IMG/VR virus record: IMGVR_UViG_3300028392_000184
Location: 1-33,942 of that record
Direction: 5' to 3' (one strand)
DNA: 33,942 nucleotides
DNA from: a virus
Both the position numbers and the translations under genes were made by a program. The notes beneath the pieces are model-generated. The model was given only the letters and a program-made list of their open reading frames with translations, did no database searches and was not told the DNA's origin. Positions 6,114 to 12,664 of the stretch are shown here, piece after piece (the first letter of the stretch is position 1; each line of letters opens with the position of its first letter).

Positions 6114-6353
6114 TCTAATGCATGAGTTATGCTAATACTATCCGACTAAAGGGCTTCGAATATTAGTTATAACTTGTGCTTAGATTAAAAGGATAAGTAT
6201 GTAGATAAGTCTGCCCCACATATCTTTAAATACACAGGAAACGTGCAGATACCTGATGTAGCATACCTCTTTCCTTAAATCTTTAAACATCTATTACTTA
6301 ATTCCACTGTTAATCAAATAGTTATCTGTTTGTTTGTGGGTTAAGTAGTAGAT
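6114..6353 (+). ncRNA. structured RNA candidate C
   Basis: No gene lies between 6097 and 6382. CATGAGTTAT (6121-6130) pairs with ATAACTTGTG (6169-6178) using two G-U pairs, flanked by TCTAA/TTAGA outside and TAATA/TATTA inside. AGGAAA (6236-6241) pairs with TTTCCT (6270-6275). ATCTA-TACTTAA-CCAC (6289-6307) pairs with GTGG-TTAAGTA-TAGAT (6336-6353). The wobble pairs favour RNA-level structure over a DNA palindrome. Function unknown; it may be a free RNA or the leader of the gene at 6383. Confidence 0.5.
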
Positions 6354-6382
6354 TATCTAATTAATAACTTAAAACAAATAAG

Positions 6383-6583
6383 ATGGATATAACTAAATGT
6401 AAAGATGACACATGTCCTTTAAAGGAACTTTGTTACAGATTCACCTGTGAAGCAGACCCAGAAATGCAATCATATTTTATTGATTCTCCTAGAGACCAAG
6501 ATAAGTGTGAGATGTTTTGGGGTAAAAAATCAGAAAGTATACTTAACCAACTAAAAGATATAACTAATGGCAAAGAGAATTGA
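6383..6583 (+). CDS. small cysteine-rich phage protein, 66 aa
   Basis: The N-terminal half carries four cysteines (CKDDTCPLKELCYRFTC) and a fifth in DKCEMFW, a pattern seen in small proteins of gut phages and possibly a zinc site. No function is known for such proteins. The last 20 residues are charged. Confidence 0.75.
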   Translation: MDITKCKDDTCPLKELCYRFTCEADPEMQSYFIDSPRDQDKCEMFWGKKSESILNQLKDITNGKEN

Positions 6584-6681
6584 AGAATTACAAAAATGAC
6601 ACAGTTTTATGCAATATACTGCATATTATGATACAATTGTTATAAAATAGTTCTTATTACTAACCTTAAAATTATAAACAT

Positions 6682-6795
6682 ATGATAGACATGAAGCAAA
6701 TTCTAGATGATTACTTAAATTATTTAATCAGTGAGTATGAACAACAGCCTTTGCCTCAAGATACATATGATGGTGGAGAAGTACAAGAGTATTAA
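6682..6795 (+). CDS. small acidic protein, 37 aa
   Basis: A 37-residue acidic peptide (starts MIDMKQILDDYLNYL) preceded by an A/T-rich leader like other genes here. It ends 9 nt before the inverted pair of DnaA boxes. No family is recognised. Confidence 0.5.
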   Translation: MIDMKQILDDYLNYLISEYEQQPLPQDTYDGGEVQEY

Positions 6796-6800
6796 TCATG

Positions 6801-6839
6801 AGTATTATCCACAGATTGTAATGATTTGTGGATAATATT
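6801..6839. promoter_or_regulatory. inverted pair of consensus DnaA boxes / 13-bp hairpin
   Basis: TTATCCACA (6805-6813) and its reverse complement TGTGGATAA (6827-6835) are separated by 13 nt; pairing extends to 13 bp with one G-T. TTATCCACA is the high-affinity bacterial DnaA box. The phage also encodes a protein with a DnaA domain IV-like helix-turn-helix (20013-20492). It could be part of an origin or a DnaA-controlled site. It could also simply be a terminator stem, though no U-run follows. Confidence 0.55.
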
Positions 6840-6856
6840 AAACAAAACTAAATAAT

Positions 6857-7156
6857 ATGAAAACACCTGAAGAAATAAGAAATGATATATTGATTAAGGG
6901 TCATAGATATGCTTCTACTAAATGTAGAATTAAAAGTCAAGCTACATTTAATAAATATGAAAAAATTTTAGGTCATTTTGTGGATGGTTATGAGCAGTGT
7001 AAAACAGATATGGCTGATAAGAAATACACAGAATTGCAGTTAAGGTTTTTTGCTAATGAATTGATAAAAGGTGTAGAAGAAAAAAACAAACAAGGATATG
7101 AGGATATTAAAGTAGATTATGAAAGTTTAATTTTATCACTAAACAAACAAAACTAA
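6857..7156 (+). CDS. hypothetical protein, 99 aa
   Basis: Helical and charged. It contains GYEQCKTDMADK and ends in SLNKQN. The next gene repeats this arrangement (GYNQCQEDMAKE and SLNKQD), so the two look like diverged duplicates. It lies just downstream of the DnaA-box pair. Confidence 0.7.
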   Translation: MKTPEEIRNDILIKGHRYASTKCRIKSQATFNKYEKILGHFVDGYEQCKTDMADKKYTELQLRFFANELIKGVEEKNKQGYEDIKVDYESLILSLNKQN

Positions 7157-7157
7157 T

Positions 7158-7334
7158 ATGGAAACTAAAGAAGAAATAGAATATGTTAGCGGTTATTTAA
7201 GCGGATATAACCAATGCCAAGAAGATATGGCTAAGGAACTTGAAATGCACATTTTACTTAATGAACATGATTGGAGTAGGAATCCACAAGCACAATTAAA
7301 AGATTTTATCAACTCACTAAACAAACAAGACTAA
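7158..7334 (+). CDS. hypothetical protein, 58 aa, shortened paralogue of the preceding gene
   Basis: Starts METKEEIEYV one base after the previous stop. It shares GYxQCxxDMA and the ending LxxSLNKQ with the 99-aa gene upstream, but lacks most of the middle. Both gene ends share the DNA AAACAAACAARACTAATATG, which forms the junction to the next gene. Confidence 0.65.
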   Translation: METKEEIEYVSGYLSGYNQCQEDMAKELEMHILLNEHDWSRNPQAQLKDFINSLNKQD

Positions 7335-7335
7335 T

Positions 7336-7425
7336 ATGATAATAATAGCAGCATTTATAATAACAATTCCATTATTTTCTATAGCGTTAGAACTTAAAAG
7401 ACTTAATGATAAAAAACAAGACTAA
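7336..7425 (+). CDS. very small membrane peptide, 29 aa
   Basis: One hydrophobic helix (MIIIAAFIITIPLFSIALEL) followed by a basic tail. Start and stop sit in the repeated AACAAGACTAATATG junctions, which supports its being a gene in the same row. Confidence 0.5.
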   Translation: MIIIAAFIITIPLFSIALELKRLNDKKQD

Positions 7426-7490
7426 TATGTTAGTCAAAAATAACAATTTTAAACAAAATAACTAATATATTAACCAAAAACCAACCAAAC

Positions 7491-7898
7491 ATGAAAACAA
7501 CAATCAAATCAATCATGATATTGCTTATATGCTTTATCACATTAAATGCAAATGCTGCTCCAAAAGAGCCAAAAGCCTTCATAGAAGGTATATTCTTAAA
7601 TCAAGCTTCTGTTTCATATACATTATATGAAGTATTAGATAACAATGAGTACAAAATAGTAACTTCTGCCGTTAGTAGAAGAAACTATAGATTAGGTTTT
7701 AGTCTTAATAAAGAATATGTACTAAAATTTGAAGACAAAAATGGTAAAATTAAGTATATGATCTTTATAGCTTATGATAGTGTAGATCTTATTATGGATG
7801 TAGACTTTAAATCAGACAAAAGCATTAATTTAGTATATGATGGTGAAGAAACCTTTATTACTCCTATTGATGAAACATTAGTATTAGCAGGAAAATGA
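7491..7898 (+). CDS. predicted secreted or periplasmic protein, 135 aa
   Basis: A clear signal peptide: basic MKTTIKS, a hydrophobic core and a cleavage site after NANA. The mature part of about 113 residues is beta-rich (YTLYEVLDNNEYKI, then a KFEDKNGKIKYMIF strand pair). It resembles small exported proteins of Bacteroidota in general form, but no family is recognised. It overlaps the next gene by 4 nt (ATGA). Confidence 0.75.
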   Translation: MKTTIKSIMILLICFITLNANAAPKEPKAFIEGIFLNQASVSYTLYEVLDNNEYKIVTSAVSRRNYRLGFSLNKEYVLKFEDKNGKIKYMIFIAYDSVDLIMDVDFKSDKSINLVYDGEETFITPIDETLVLAGK

Positions 7899-8029
7899 GA
7901 AAAATATTATTTTATACTTGGGTAGCACTAGGAATTATTATAGGTACTCCAATAGTACTATTAGTATTACTAGGTGTTTGGATTCAAGCTCAGTATCATA
8001 AATTGAACTGTAAAAAGTGTAGATACTAG
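7895..8029 (+). CDS. small single-pass membrane protein, 44 aa
   Basis: Its ATG overlaps the stop of the secreted-protein gene. One hydrophobic helix (about residues 9-29) is followed by a short tail ending CKKCRY. It is probably co-translated with the exported protein. A structured RNA-like region begins right after its stop codon. Confidence 0.65.
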   Translation: MRKILFYTWVALGIIIGTPIVLLVLLGVWIQAQYHKLNCKKCRY

Positions 8030-8039
8030 GTAAGAGATA

Positions 8040-8340
8040 CCTTAAGGGGATAATAGGACCCCTTTGAACAATCCTATTAGTGAGACCCCAAGAAAGTAAT
8101 TTTTGAACTCACTTATACTAAAGGAGGACCTCTCTAAAGCCCTGGCACGGAGCATGAGGTTAGTGCTGACCTTTTTATCATGAGTAAGATCTAAGTAAGT
8201 TTTTAAAAGGAAAAACCGCTTTAACATCTAGTCCTCAGTGTAATCTCAGCTGGGGCAAACTTTTCTGGGGTAGGTCATATATACACTCTCTTGTCAGAGG
8301 GTGAGAAGGTTATCCATCGTATTAATAGGTATAACCCAGT
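8040..8340 (+). ncRNA. structured RNA candidate D with a 5' pseudoknot
   Basis: AAGGGG (8044-8049) pairs with CCCCTT (8059-8064). The loop sequence TAATAGGA (8051-8058) pairs with TCCTATTA (8072-8079), giving an H-type pseudoknot. GTGAG pairs with CTCAC (8080-8084 with 8108-8112). GAGGAC near 8123 can pair with GTCCTC near 8230. CACTCTCT/AGAGGGTG (8284-8303, loop TGTC) and GGTTAT/ATAACC (8308-8336) close the 3' part. The stretch is visibly richer in G+C than the genes around it. No tmRNA, RNase P or intron core could be recognised. An open frame on the minus strand here is incidental. Confidence 0.65.
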
Positions 8341-8475
8341 AGGTTGAATATTCCTAAAATTAGTTATCTTTAATATAGAATATCAGACCTTTAAATTCAT
8401 AAGATCATGGATATCAAAGACTGGCTGCTAGGAAAGACTAGTATTTTTTAAATAACTAACTAAAAACTATACATT

Positions 8476-8565
8476 ATGAAAACAATAGAAGAAAACTTTT
8501 ATATGTCCTTAATCCAATTACAGCTAGCTAATGAAGCCTGGTTGTACACATTCTTATACAACTAA
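8476..8565 (+). CDS. very small protein, 29 aa
   Basis: Starts MKTIEENFYMSL after the leader ACTATACATT, the same leader as the gene at 9203. It ends 4 nt before the next start codon. No family is recognised. Confidence 0.45.
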   Translation: MKTIEENFYMSLIQLQLANEAWLYTFLYN

Positions 8566-8569
8566 CCTT

Positions 8570-8923
8570 ATGATAAAAATATATTACCTATTGACCTTAG
8601 TATTTCTTATGTATGAACTGTATAACATTGCTAAGCCTTATAAGCTTTATAATTCAAAGATGATAACCAAAGATGACACAGAAATCCATATTAACATTAG
8701 ATACTTTAATCTTATTGGTATCATGTATATTGTTTGGTTATATATTGGAATCTTTTTTACAAATCATGACAGAATATTTATAGCAATAATTTTAGTTAAC
8801 TTAATTACTGAATTATTTAAAAGAAATAAAAGTTATTATACTACTATAGGTCTAATTACTACAAAATCAGTAGTATCTGCTGTATTGTTAGCTTATCTAG
8901 CCTTTAAATATTTTTCAGTATGA
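8570..8923 (+). CDS. predicted multi-pass membrane protein, 117 aa
   Basis: Four hydrophobic segments (about residues 2-18, 45-62, 67-84 and 95-115) alternate with short charged loops. I use the ATG at 8570, 4 nt after the preceding stop; an ATG at 8531 would lie inside the preceding gene. No family is recognised. It overlaps the next gene by 4 nt. Confidence 0.7.
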   Translation: MIKIYYLLTLVFLMYELYNIAKPYKLYNSKMITKDDTEIHINIRYFNLIGIMYIVWLYIGIFFTNHDRIFIAIILVNLITELFKRNKSYYTTIGLITTKSVVSAVLLAYLAFKYFSV

Positions 8924-9072
8924 TATTTCAAGTATTAAAGAAAACAACAGCAACTTCTTCTTATAAAAAAGTACAATTACACTATTTAAGAAATAATGCT
9001 ATATTTGCAAAATCTTATTTTGGTCAAAAACTAATTGAAAATATTGTGGGTGAAAAAGGTGGGTATTTTTAA
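8920..9072 (+). CDS. small basic protein, 50 aa
   Basis: Its ATG overlaps the stop of the membrane-protein gene (ATGA). Basic, starting MIFQVLKKTTATSS and ending VGEKGGYF. No family is recognised. Confidence 0.5.
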   Translation: MIFQVLKKTTATSSYKKVQLHYLRNNAIFAKSYFGQKLIENIVGEKGGYF

Positions 9073-9110
9073 TGTGGTAGTTTTTAGTATTCACACACCC
9101 ACACCTTATT

Positions 9111-9184
9111 GATTTTGTAGCTCAGCTGGATAGAGCAACAGCCTTCTAAGCTGTGGGCCCTTGGTTCGAATCCAAGCAAGATCA
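9111..9184 (+). tRNA. tRNA-Arg, anticodon TCT
   Basis: A complete cloverleaf. The acceptor GATTTTG pairs with CAAGATC with one G-U pair, and the discriminator is A. The D stem is GCTC/GAGC, the anticodon stem ACAGC/GCTGT with loop CTTCTAA, and the T stem CTTGG/CCAAG with loop TTCGAAT. CCA is not encoded. It reads AGA, by far the commonest arginine codon in this window, so it probably supports translation of the phage's A+T-rich genes. Confidence 0.96.
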
Positions 9185-9202
9185 CAAACTAAACTATACA
9201 TT

Positions 9203-9433
9203 ATGAAAGACATTGAAGGTTATAAGAGTAAGGAAGTTAAAGAAGACTTCTTAAGGAAAATACAGAATATGGAAGATTACTTTATAGAGAATAAAGTAGG
9301 GACTACTACCAAAGATGGTAGATATACATATGAATATTTATTAATGTTAAATAAAACATATGAACTATTGTCTAATAGGAAAACCCTAAAAGATGAAGAG
9401 GTTAATGATCTTACAATAGGAGACATATCATGA
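9203..9433 (+). CDS. hypothetical protein, 76 aa
   Basis: Charged and helical (MKDIEGYKSKEVKEDF). The frame opens upstream inside the tRNA, so the start is the ATG at 9203, after the leader AAACTATACATT. It overlaps the following gene by 4 nt. Confidence 0.65.
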   Translation: MKDIEGYKSKEVKEDFLRKIQNMEDYFIENKVGTTTKDGRYTYEYLLMLNKTYELLSNRKTLKDEEVNDLTIGDIS

Positions 9434-9897
9434 AACAATTATTAACTATAGTACTGATAATCAGTAACTTAAGCATATTTTCTCAAACAGATTTAGGTAT
9501 TAAAATGGCTACATTAAGTGAGAAATATCCAGATGTTACATTTTATAGAATATATGACTGGGAAGACCCTTCAGAACCAAACATCAGGTATTTTACAGCA
9601 GACTTTGGATTTCAAGAATATTATTATCTAACTGATTCCTTAGAAACAATTACAACCTGTATGTTTAAGTATCACAAGTTTAGACTACCTTCTTTAATAA
9701 TGACATATAATGAACAATATAAAGTCACTAGAAAAGATGAACTTTGGGAATATAGTTTAGATAAAGATACTTATGTAATAGTAAAACTTGAAAGAAACAC
9801 TAAAGGTAGTGAAAATGATTACTTTATTACATTTGAGACATATCTAGAAGACCAAAGAAAGTACAAAGAACACTTTATTTACTTACCACAGAACTAA
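9430..9897 (+). CDS. predicted secreted protein, 155 aa
   Basis: A signal peptide is visible (MKQLLTIVLIISNLSIFSQ, cleavage near residue 19), typical of Bacteroidota secreted proteins. The mature part is rich in Tyr, Asp and Glu and probably beta-rich. No family is recognised. It starts within the stop of the gene before it (ATGA). Confidence 0.75.
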   Translation: MKQLLTIVLIISNLSIFSQTDLGIKMATLSEKYPDVTFYRIYDWEDPSEPNIRYFTADFGFQEYYYLTDSLETITTCMFKYHKFRLPSLIMTYNEQYKVTRKDELWEYSLDKDTYVIVKLERNTKGSENDYFITFETYLEDQRKYKEHFIYLPQN

Positions 9898-9901
9898 TTT
9901 G

Positions 9902-9915
9902 CAATTCGCGAATTG
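9902..9915. promoter_or_regulatory. 14-bp perfect palindrome with CG core
   Basis: CAATTCGCGAATTG is its own reverse complement and sits between two genes. CGCG is very rare in this A+T-rich sequence. It could be an operator or another protein-binding site for the gene at 9941; no U-run follows, so a terminator is unlikely. Confidence 0.45.
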
Positions 9916-9940
9916 AGGATTAACTAAAAATAATACTAGT

Positions 9941-10225
9941 ATGATAGAACTAAATAAGGTACTAACAGCTGAAGAAACAGCTAAGGAGTTGATGAGACAA
10001 CATTATATTGAGAACTATAAGACTTATGCTGATTATGATATGAGCAATGCTAAGCAGCATGCTTTAATTACAACTAAGTTCTTGTATAAACAGTTAATTA
10101 TATCTCATAAAAAATTAGTGGCCAGTGGTGTAACCAAATCTTCTATAGAAGAGACAAGCACTTATAAGTTTTTAGAGGAAGTAAAAGCTTATATAAATAA
10201 ATTTGAAGGATCAATACTAGAATAA
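9941..10225 (+). CDS. hypothetical helical protein, 94 aa
   Basis: All-helical by composition (EETAKELMRQHYIENYKT). Comparable helical proteins are common in phages and have no assigned role. It overlaps the next gene by one base (TAATG). Confidence 0.7.
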   Translation: MIELNKVLTAEETAKELMRQHYIENYKTYADYDMSNAKQHALITTKFLYKQLIISHKKLVASGVTKSSIEETSTYKFLEEVKAYINKFEGSILE

Positions 10226-10716
10226 TGGCAATAAAATCAATAAGTGTAGAAATAACAATAGAAGACATACAGCAATTACTAGAAAAACATTTAGTTATAA
10301 AAGATAAACAAAAGTTTGCTGAACTAATAGTAGGTCATCTTTCTAAGAGTAATATAGCTTTAGAACAAACCTATAAAGGTTTACTAGGAATGTATCCTGA
10401 ATTTAACTACAAAGAAGGTAACTGGGTATACATAGATATTTCTAATTTAACATCTTGGAGAATGAATAAAGAATCTACTTTAAAATTACCAGGTGCTTTA
10501 GCTCAGTGTATACCATGTGAAATAACTAGTGTTGATGCATATAATGCAGCTCCTTATAATATCAGTTTTAAATATGTAAAAAAAGATACAGAAGAAGTTT
10601 TAGATGAAACTTATTATGTAGAAGAAAAACATATAGTTAAAAAAGTAGAAAATCTAGTAGATGTATTAGATGAGCTGGAAGAATTACAAATAAATAGTGA
10701 AGATGTAACATCTTAA
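10225..10716 (+). CDS. hypothetical protein, 163 aa
   Basis: The N-terminal third is helical (IEDIQQLLEKHLVIKDK). The middle has a beta-like part (YKEGNWVYIDISNLTSW, then ITSVDAYNAAPYNISFKYV). The tail is acidic. No family is recognised. Confidence 0.7.
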   Translation: MAIKSISVEITIEDIQQLLEKHLVIKDKQKFAELIVGHLSKSNIALEQTYKGLLGMYPEFNYKEGNWVYIDISNLTSWRMNKESTLKLPGALAQCIPCEITSVDAYNAAPYNISFKYVKKDTEEVLDETYYVEEKHIVKKVENLVDVLDELEELQINSEDVTS

Positions 10717-10726
10717 AAATAATTTG

Positions 10727-10734
10727 TATATTTG
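10727..10734 (+). promoter_or_regulatory. candidate Bacteroidota -7 promoter element
   Basis: TATATTTG matches TAnnTTTG and lies 14 nt before the ATG at 10749. No clear TTTG block is seen at the -33 position. Confidence 0.5.
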
Positions 10735-10748
10735 TTAAAAAAATTATT

Positions 10749-10979
10749 ATGGACTTAAATAAAAAAGAAGAAGCTAGCTGGAAAAATATAGACTTAGCTT
10801 TTAATGAAGAAAAAAGCTCTTTTAAGAAGAAGAGAAAGTATGTATATTTAGAAAAATATGAAGAAACAGTTGATACTTTAAGAAAAGATCTAGTTTCTTT
10901 AAAGAAAATTACTACTATGTTAGCTTGGTCTATTGTAGTTGTAACAATTATTTTAGCATTAACTATTAGTTTCTTATAG
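10749..10979 (+). CDS. predicted tail-anchored membrane protein, 76 aa
   Basis: A charged Lys/Glu-rich N-terminal region with coiled-coil tendency is followed by one C-terminal hydrophobic helix (about residues 55-76, ILALTISFL at the end). This arrangement would place the charged part in the cytoplasm. A TATATTTG element precedes it. Confidence 0.7.
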   Translation: MDLNKKEEASWKNIDLAFNEEKSSFKKKRKYVYLEKYEETVDTLRKDLVSLKKITTMLAWSIVVVTIILALTISFL

Positions 10980-10982
10980 ACA

Positions 10983-11285
10983 ATGATAATTCAAATGCCA
11001 AATGGAAAGGTAGTCCATTTATCAATAGAAGAATACCTAAGCTTGTCAGATACAGATCTACAAGATTTGAATGGTATGAATATAGGGAGTTACCCCACTT
11101 CTCATTGGCATGATTCATCAATTAAGAAAGAAACCAAAGTTATCAAAGAAAAAGAAATTACTTTAGACTATGATCTAGATAGTGAAGAGATGATCTCCTC
11201 ATTAGATATATCAATTAACACTCTAACAGTAGATGATATAGAAACTATAGTTAATATAGAAGATGTATCAGAAGACCCAGATTAA
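10983..11285 (+). CDS. hypothetical acidic protein, 100 aa
   Basis: Starts MIIQMPNGKVVHLSIEEYL, a small beta-turn-beta segment followed by a helix, as in some small phage regulators. The C-terminal half is very acidic (EDVSEDPD at the end). No family is recognised. Two hairpins follow its stop codon. Confidence 0.7.
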   Translation: MIIQMPNGKVVHLSIEEYLSLSDTDLQDLNGMNIGSYPTSHWHDSSIKKETKVIKEKEITLDYDLDSEEMISSLDISINTLTVDDIETIVNIEDVSEDPD

Positions 11286-11343
11286 ATACTATGTGCACAA
11301 TAGTATTAATATGTTTAAACCAGGATGAGTCTCCTGGTTTTTT
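11285..11343 (+). terminator. double hairpin terminator
   Basis: AATACTAT (11285-11292) pairs with ATAGTATT (11300-11307), then AAACCAGGA (11317-11325) pairs with TCCTGGTTT (11332-11340) followed by TTT. The second stem is a good intrinsic terminator; it closes the gene row starting at 9203. Confidence 0.85.
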
Positions 11344-11405
11344 GCATTTATAATAAACCCTGACTCAAAAATCAATTAACAATTAACAATTAAAAACCAA
11401 AAATC

Positions 11406-11867
11406 ATGAACTCAAAAGTAACAGTAACAGCAGATGAATCAACAGGAGCAGTAGTAATCATCTCTAAAAACAACACAGAGTGGGGACACATCAGATTACA
11501 ACAAGTAAAATCATCATTTGATGAGAATGGTTTTACTAGAAAAAAAGCAATCAGTGCATTAGTACATGGCACAGTAGAAGATTTAAAATCATTCAACTGG
11601 TCTGCAGGTAAAGAATTACCAGGCAAGATTGCATTCAAAGAAAGTTTAGAGCCATTCAACATGAATAACCCTGAGCGTGACTACAAAATTGCTGGTAAAA
11701 CAGGTGTAGTATGTTGTGTAGATGGACAACCAGTTTATAGAAAGACTTTCTATACATTAAGCTCTTCAACTGAAGATGTAGTAATTGCACACAACAACAC
11801 AGAAGATATTAAAGCAGCTTATGCTCAAGTATCTGAAAATGTAGTATCAGATTTAACAGATCTATAA
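11406..11867 (+). CDS. hypothetical protein in its own unit, 153 aa
   Basis: No family is recognised. The protein has a compact mixed composition (SKNNTEWGHIRLQQVKSSF) and ends in an acidic tail, VSDLTDL. It is isolated between two strong terminators, with a leader containing repeated ATTAACAATTAACAATTAA, so it is probably transcribed alone and at a high level. Its codon use is more even than its neighbours (GCA, GTA, ACA), as is often seen in well-expressed genes. Confidence 0.8.
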   Translation: MNSKVTVTADESTGAVVIISKNNTEWGHIRLQQVKSSFDENGFTRKKAISALVHGTVEDLKSFNWSAGKELPGKIAFKESLEPFNMNNPERDYKIAGKTGVVCCVDGQPVYRKTFYTLSSSTEDVVIAHNNTEDIKAAYAQVSENVVSDLTDL

Positions 11868-11894
11868 TTGTAAACAAACAAATAAATAAATAAT

Positions 11895-11928
11895 AGGGGT
11901 AGGATAATAATTCTACCCCTTTTTTTTT
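11895..11928 (+). terminator. strong intrinsic terminator
   Basis: AGGGGTAG (11895-11902) pairs with CTACCCCT (11913-11920), followed by a run of Ts. Confidence 0.92.
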
Positions 11929-11949
11929 AACCATTTAAACTCCAGTAAC

Positions 11950-12369
11950 ATGCAAACAAAAACAAGTAGATTTGAAAAAGATCCCTACAATTCTTATCAG
12001 AATTTCTTATACAATAGAGCTTTATTTGGCTTGAGTATATATTCACAGGATGAGATCTCAAAGATGAGTATAGAAAAGAAAAAAAGAATTAACAAGTCTT
12101 ATAAAAAATGTCAAATTGTTGTAAATTTACTTAAACAAGAAGTAACTAACCAACTTGCTAATGAATTTTTTGTAAGAATATTTCCTGGAATGGAGATAAC
12201 AAACAGTTTAGTAAATTATTTTGGTACTGAAGGTCATCCTGATCATGTAAACAACATGTCATTCAAGATGCTTAAGATTAACAAACCATTAGTAATAGCA
12301 AGACTTATTGAAAGAAAAGTATTACCTAAGAATTTTAACCAACTAACCCCAACAGAATTATGCAAGTAG
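11950..12369 (+). CDS. hypothetical protein, 139 aa
   Basis: Basic and helical, with the stretch SIEKKKRINKSYKKCQ in the first half. No family is recognised. The ATG of the next gene lies inside its end. Confidence 0.7.
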   Translation: MQTKTSRFEKDPYNSYQNFLYNRALFGLSIYSQDEISKMSIEKKKRINKSYKKCQIVVNLLKQEVTNQLANEFFVRIFPGMEITNSLVNYFGTEGHPDHVNNMSFKMLKINKPLVIARLIERKVLPKNFNQLTPTELCK

Positions 12370-12602
12370 AATTTATAGTAAATGGTGGAGTATCCTTGCT
12401 TTTTGCTCCTGAGAATGAAGCTGAAGAAGCTTTATTAAAGCAAATGATGAAGCAAGACAATGACCTTAATGAAATTAGATCAGCTGTAACAGTTCTTAGT
12501 AAAACTTTTAGAAATGGTGTTCTTATTTGTAAGAAATCAGCAACAAGAGAAGTACTTGAGACTAAAACACCTGAAAATGATACAGAAGAAAAAGATTTGT
12601 AG
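12360..12602 (+). CDS. hypothetical protein, 80 aa
   Basis: Starts MQVEFIVNGGVSLLFAPEN and ends in an acidic tail. The DNA of its last codons also encodes, in another frame, the start of the broken HNH gene at 12577. Confidence 0.7.
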   Translation: MQVEFIVNGGVSLLFAPENEAEEALLKQMMKQDNDLNEIRSAVTVLSKTFRNGVLICKKSATREVLETKTPENDTEEKDL

Positions 12603-12654
12603 TAAATGCAATCTTGAATCTTTTATCTGGACAAGCCGGGGTGGTGAGAAATAA
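12577..12654 (+). pseudogene. 5' fragment of an HNH nuclease gene, cut by a homing endonuclease
   Basis: This 25-codon frame reads KKICSKCNLESFIW...GGEK and stops. It is the counterpart of the first residues of the complete HNH protein at 13571 (KKLCDVCNNLSFIW...GGKK). It looks like the original 5' end of that gene, left behind when the GIY-YIG gene was inserted. The two copies differ by roughly a third of their residues, so this is not a fresh duplication. Confidence 0.7.
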
Positions 12655-12664
12655 ATTTTTAACT

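Larger units (their letters stand above)
7138..7430 (+). repeat. repeated gene-junction sequence, three copies
   Basis: CTAAACAAACAARACTAATATG occurs at 7139-7160 and 7317-7338, and its 3' part, AACAAGACTAATATG, at about 7416-7430. Each copy contains the last codons of one gene, its stop codon and the start codon of the next. The copies are probably remnants of tandem duplication. Confidence 0.65.

Noticed and set aside
6568-6600. 10-codon frame overlapping the end of the gene at 6383
   Set aside because: It is too short and lacks any independent support.
8042-8227. Open frame of 61 codons on the minus strand
   Set aside because: It lies wholly within the structured stretch at 8040-8340, has no promoter or suitable leader, and its composition comes from the helices.
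8040-8340. Possible group I intron, tmRNA or RNase P RNA
   Set aside because: No conserved intron core, no alanine-tRNA-like ends, and no RNase P signature could be seen; the flanking small genes do not join into one protein.
8407-8451. 14-codon frame (MDIKDWLLGKTSIF)
   Set aside because: Too short to support as a gene without expression data, though its leader is not unlike that of other genes here.
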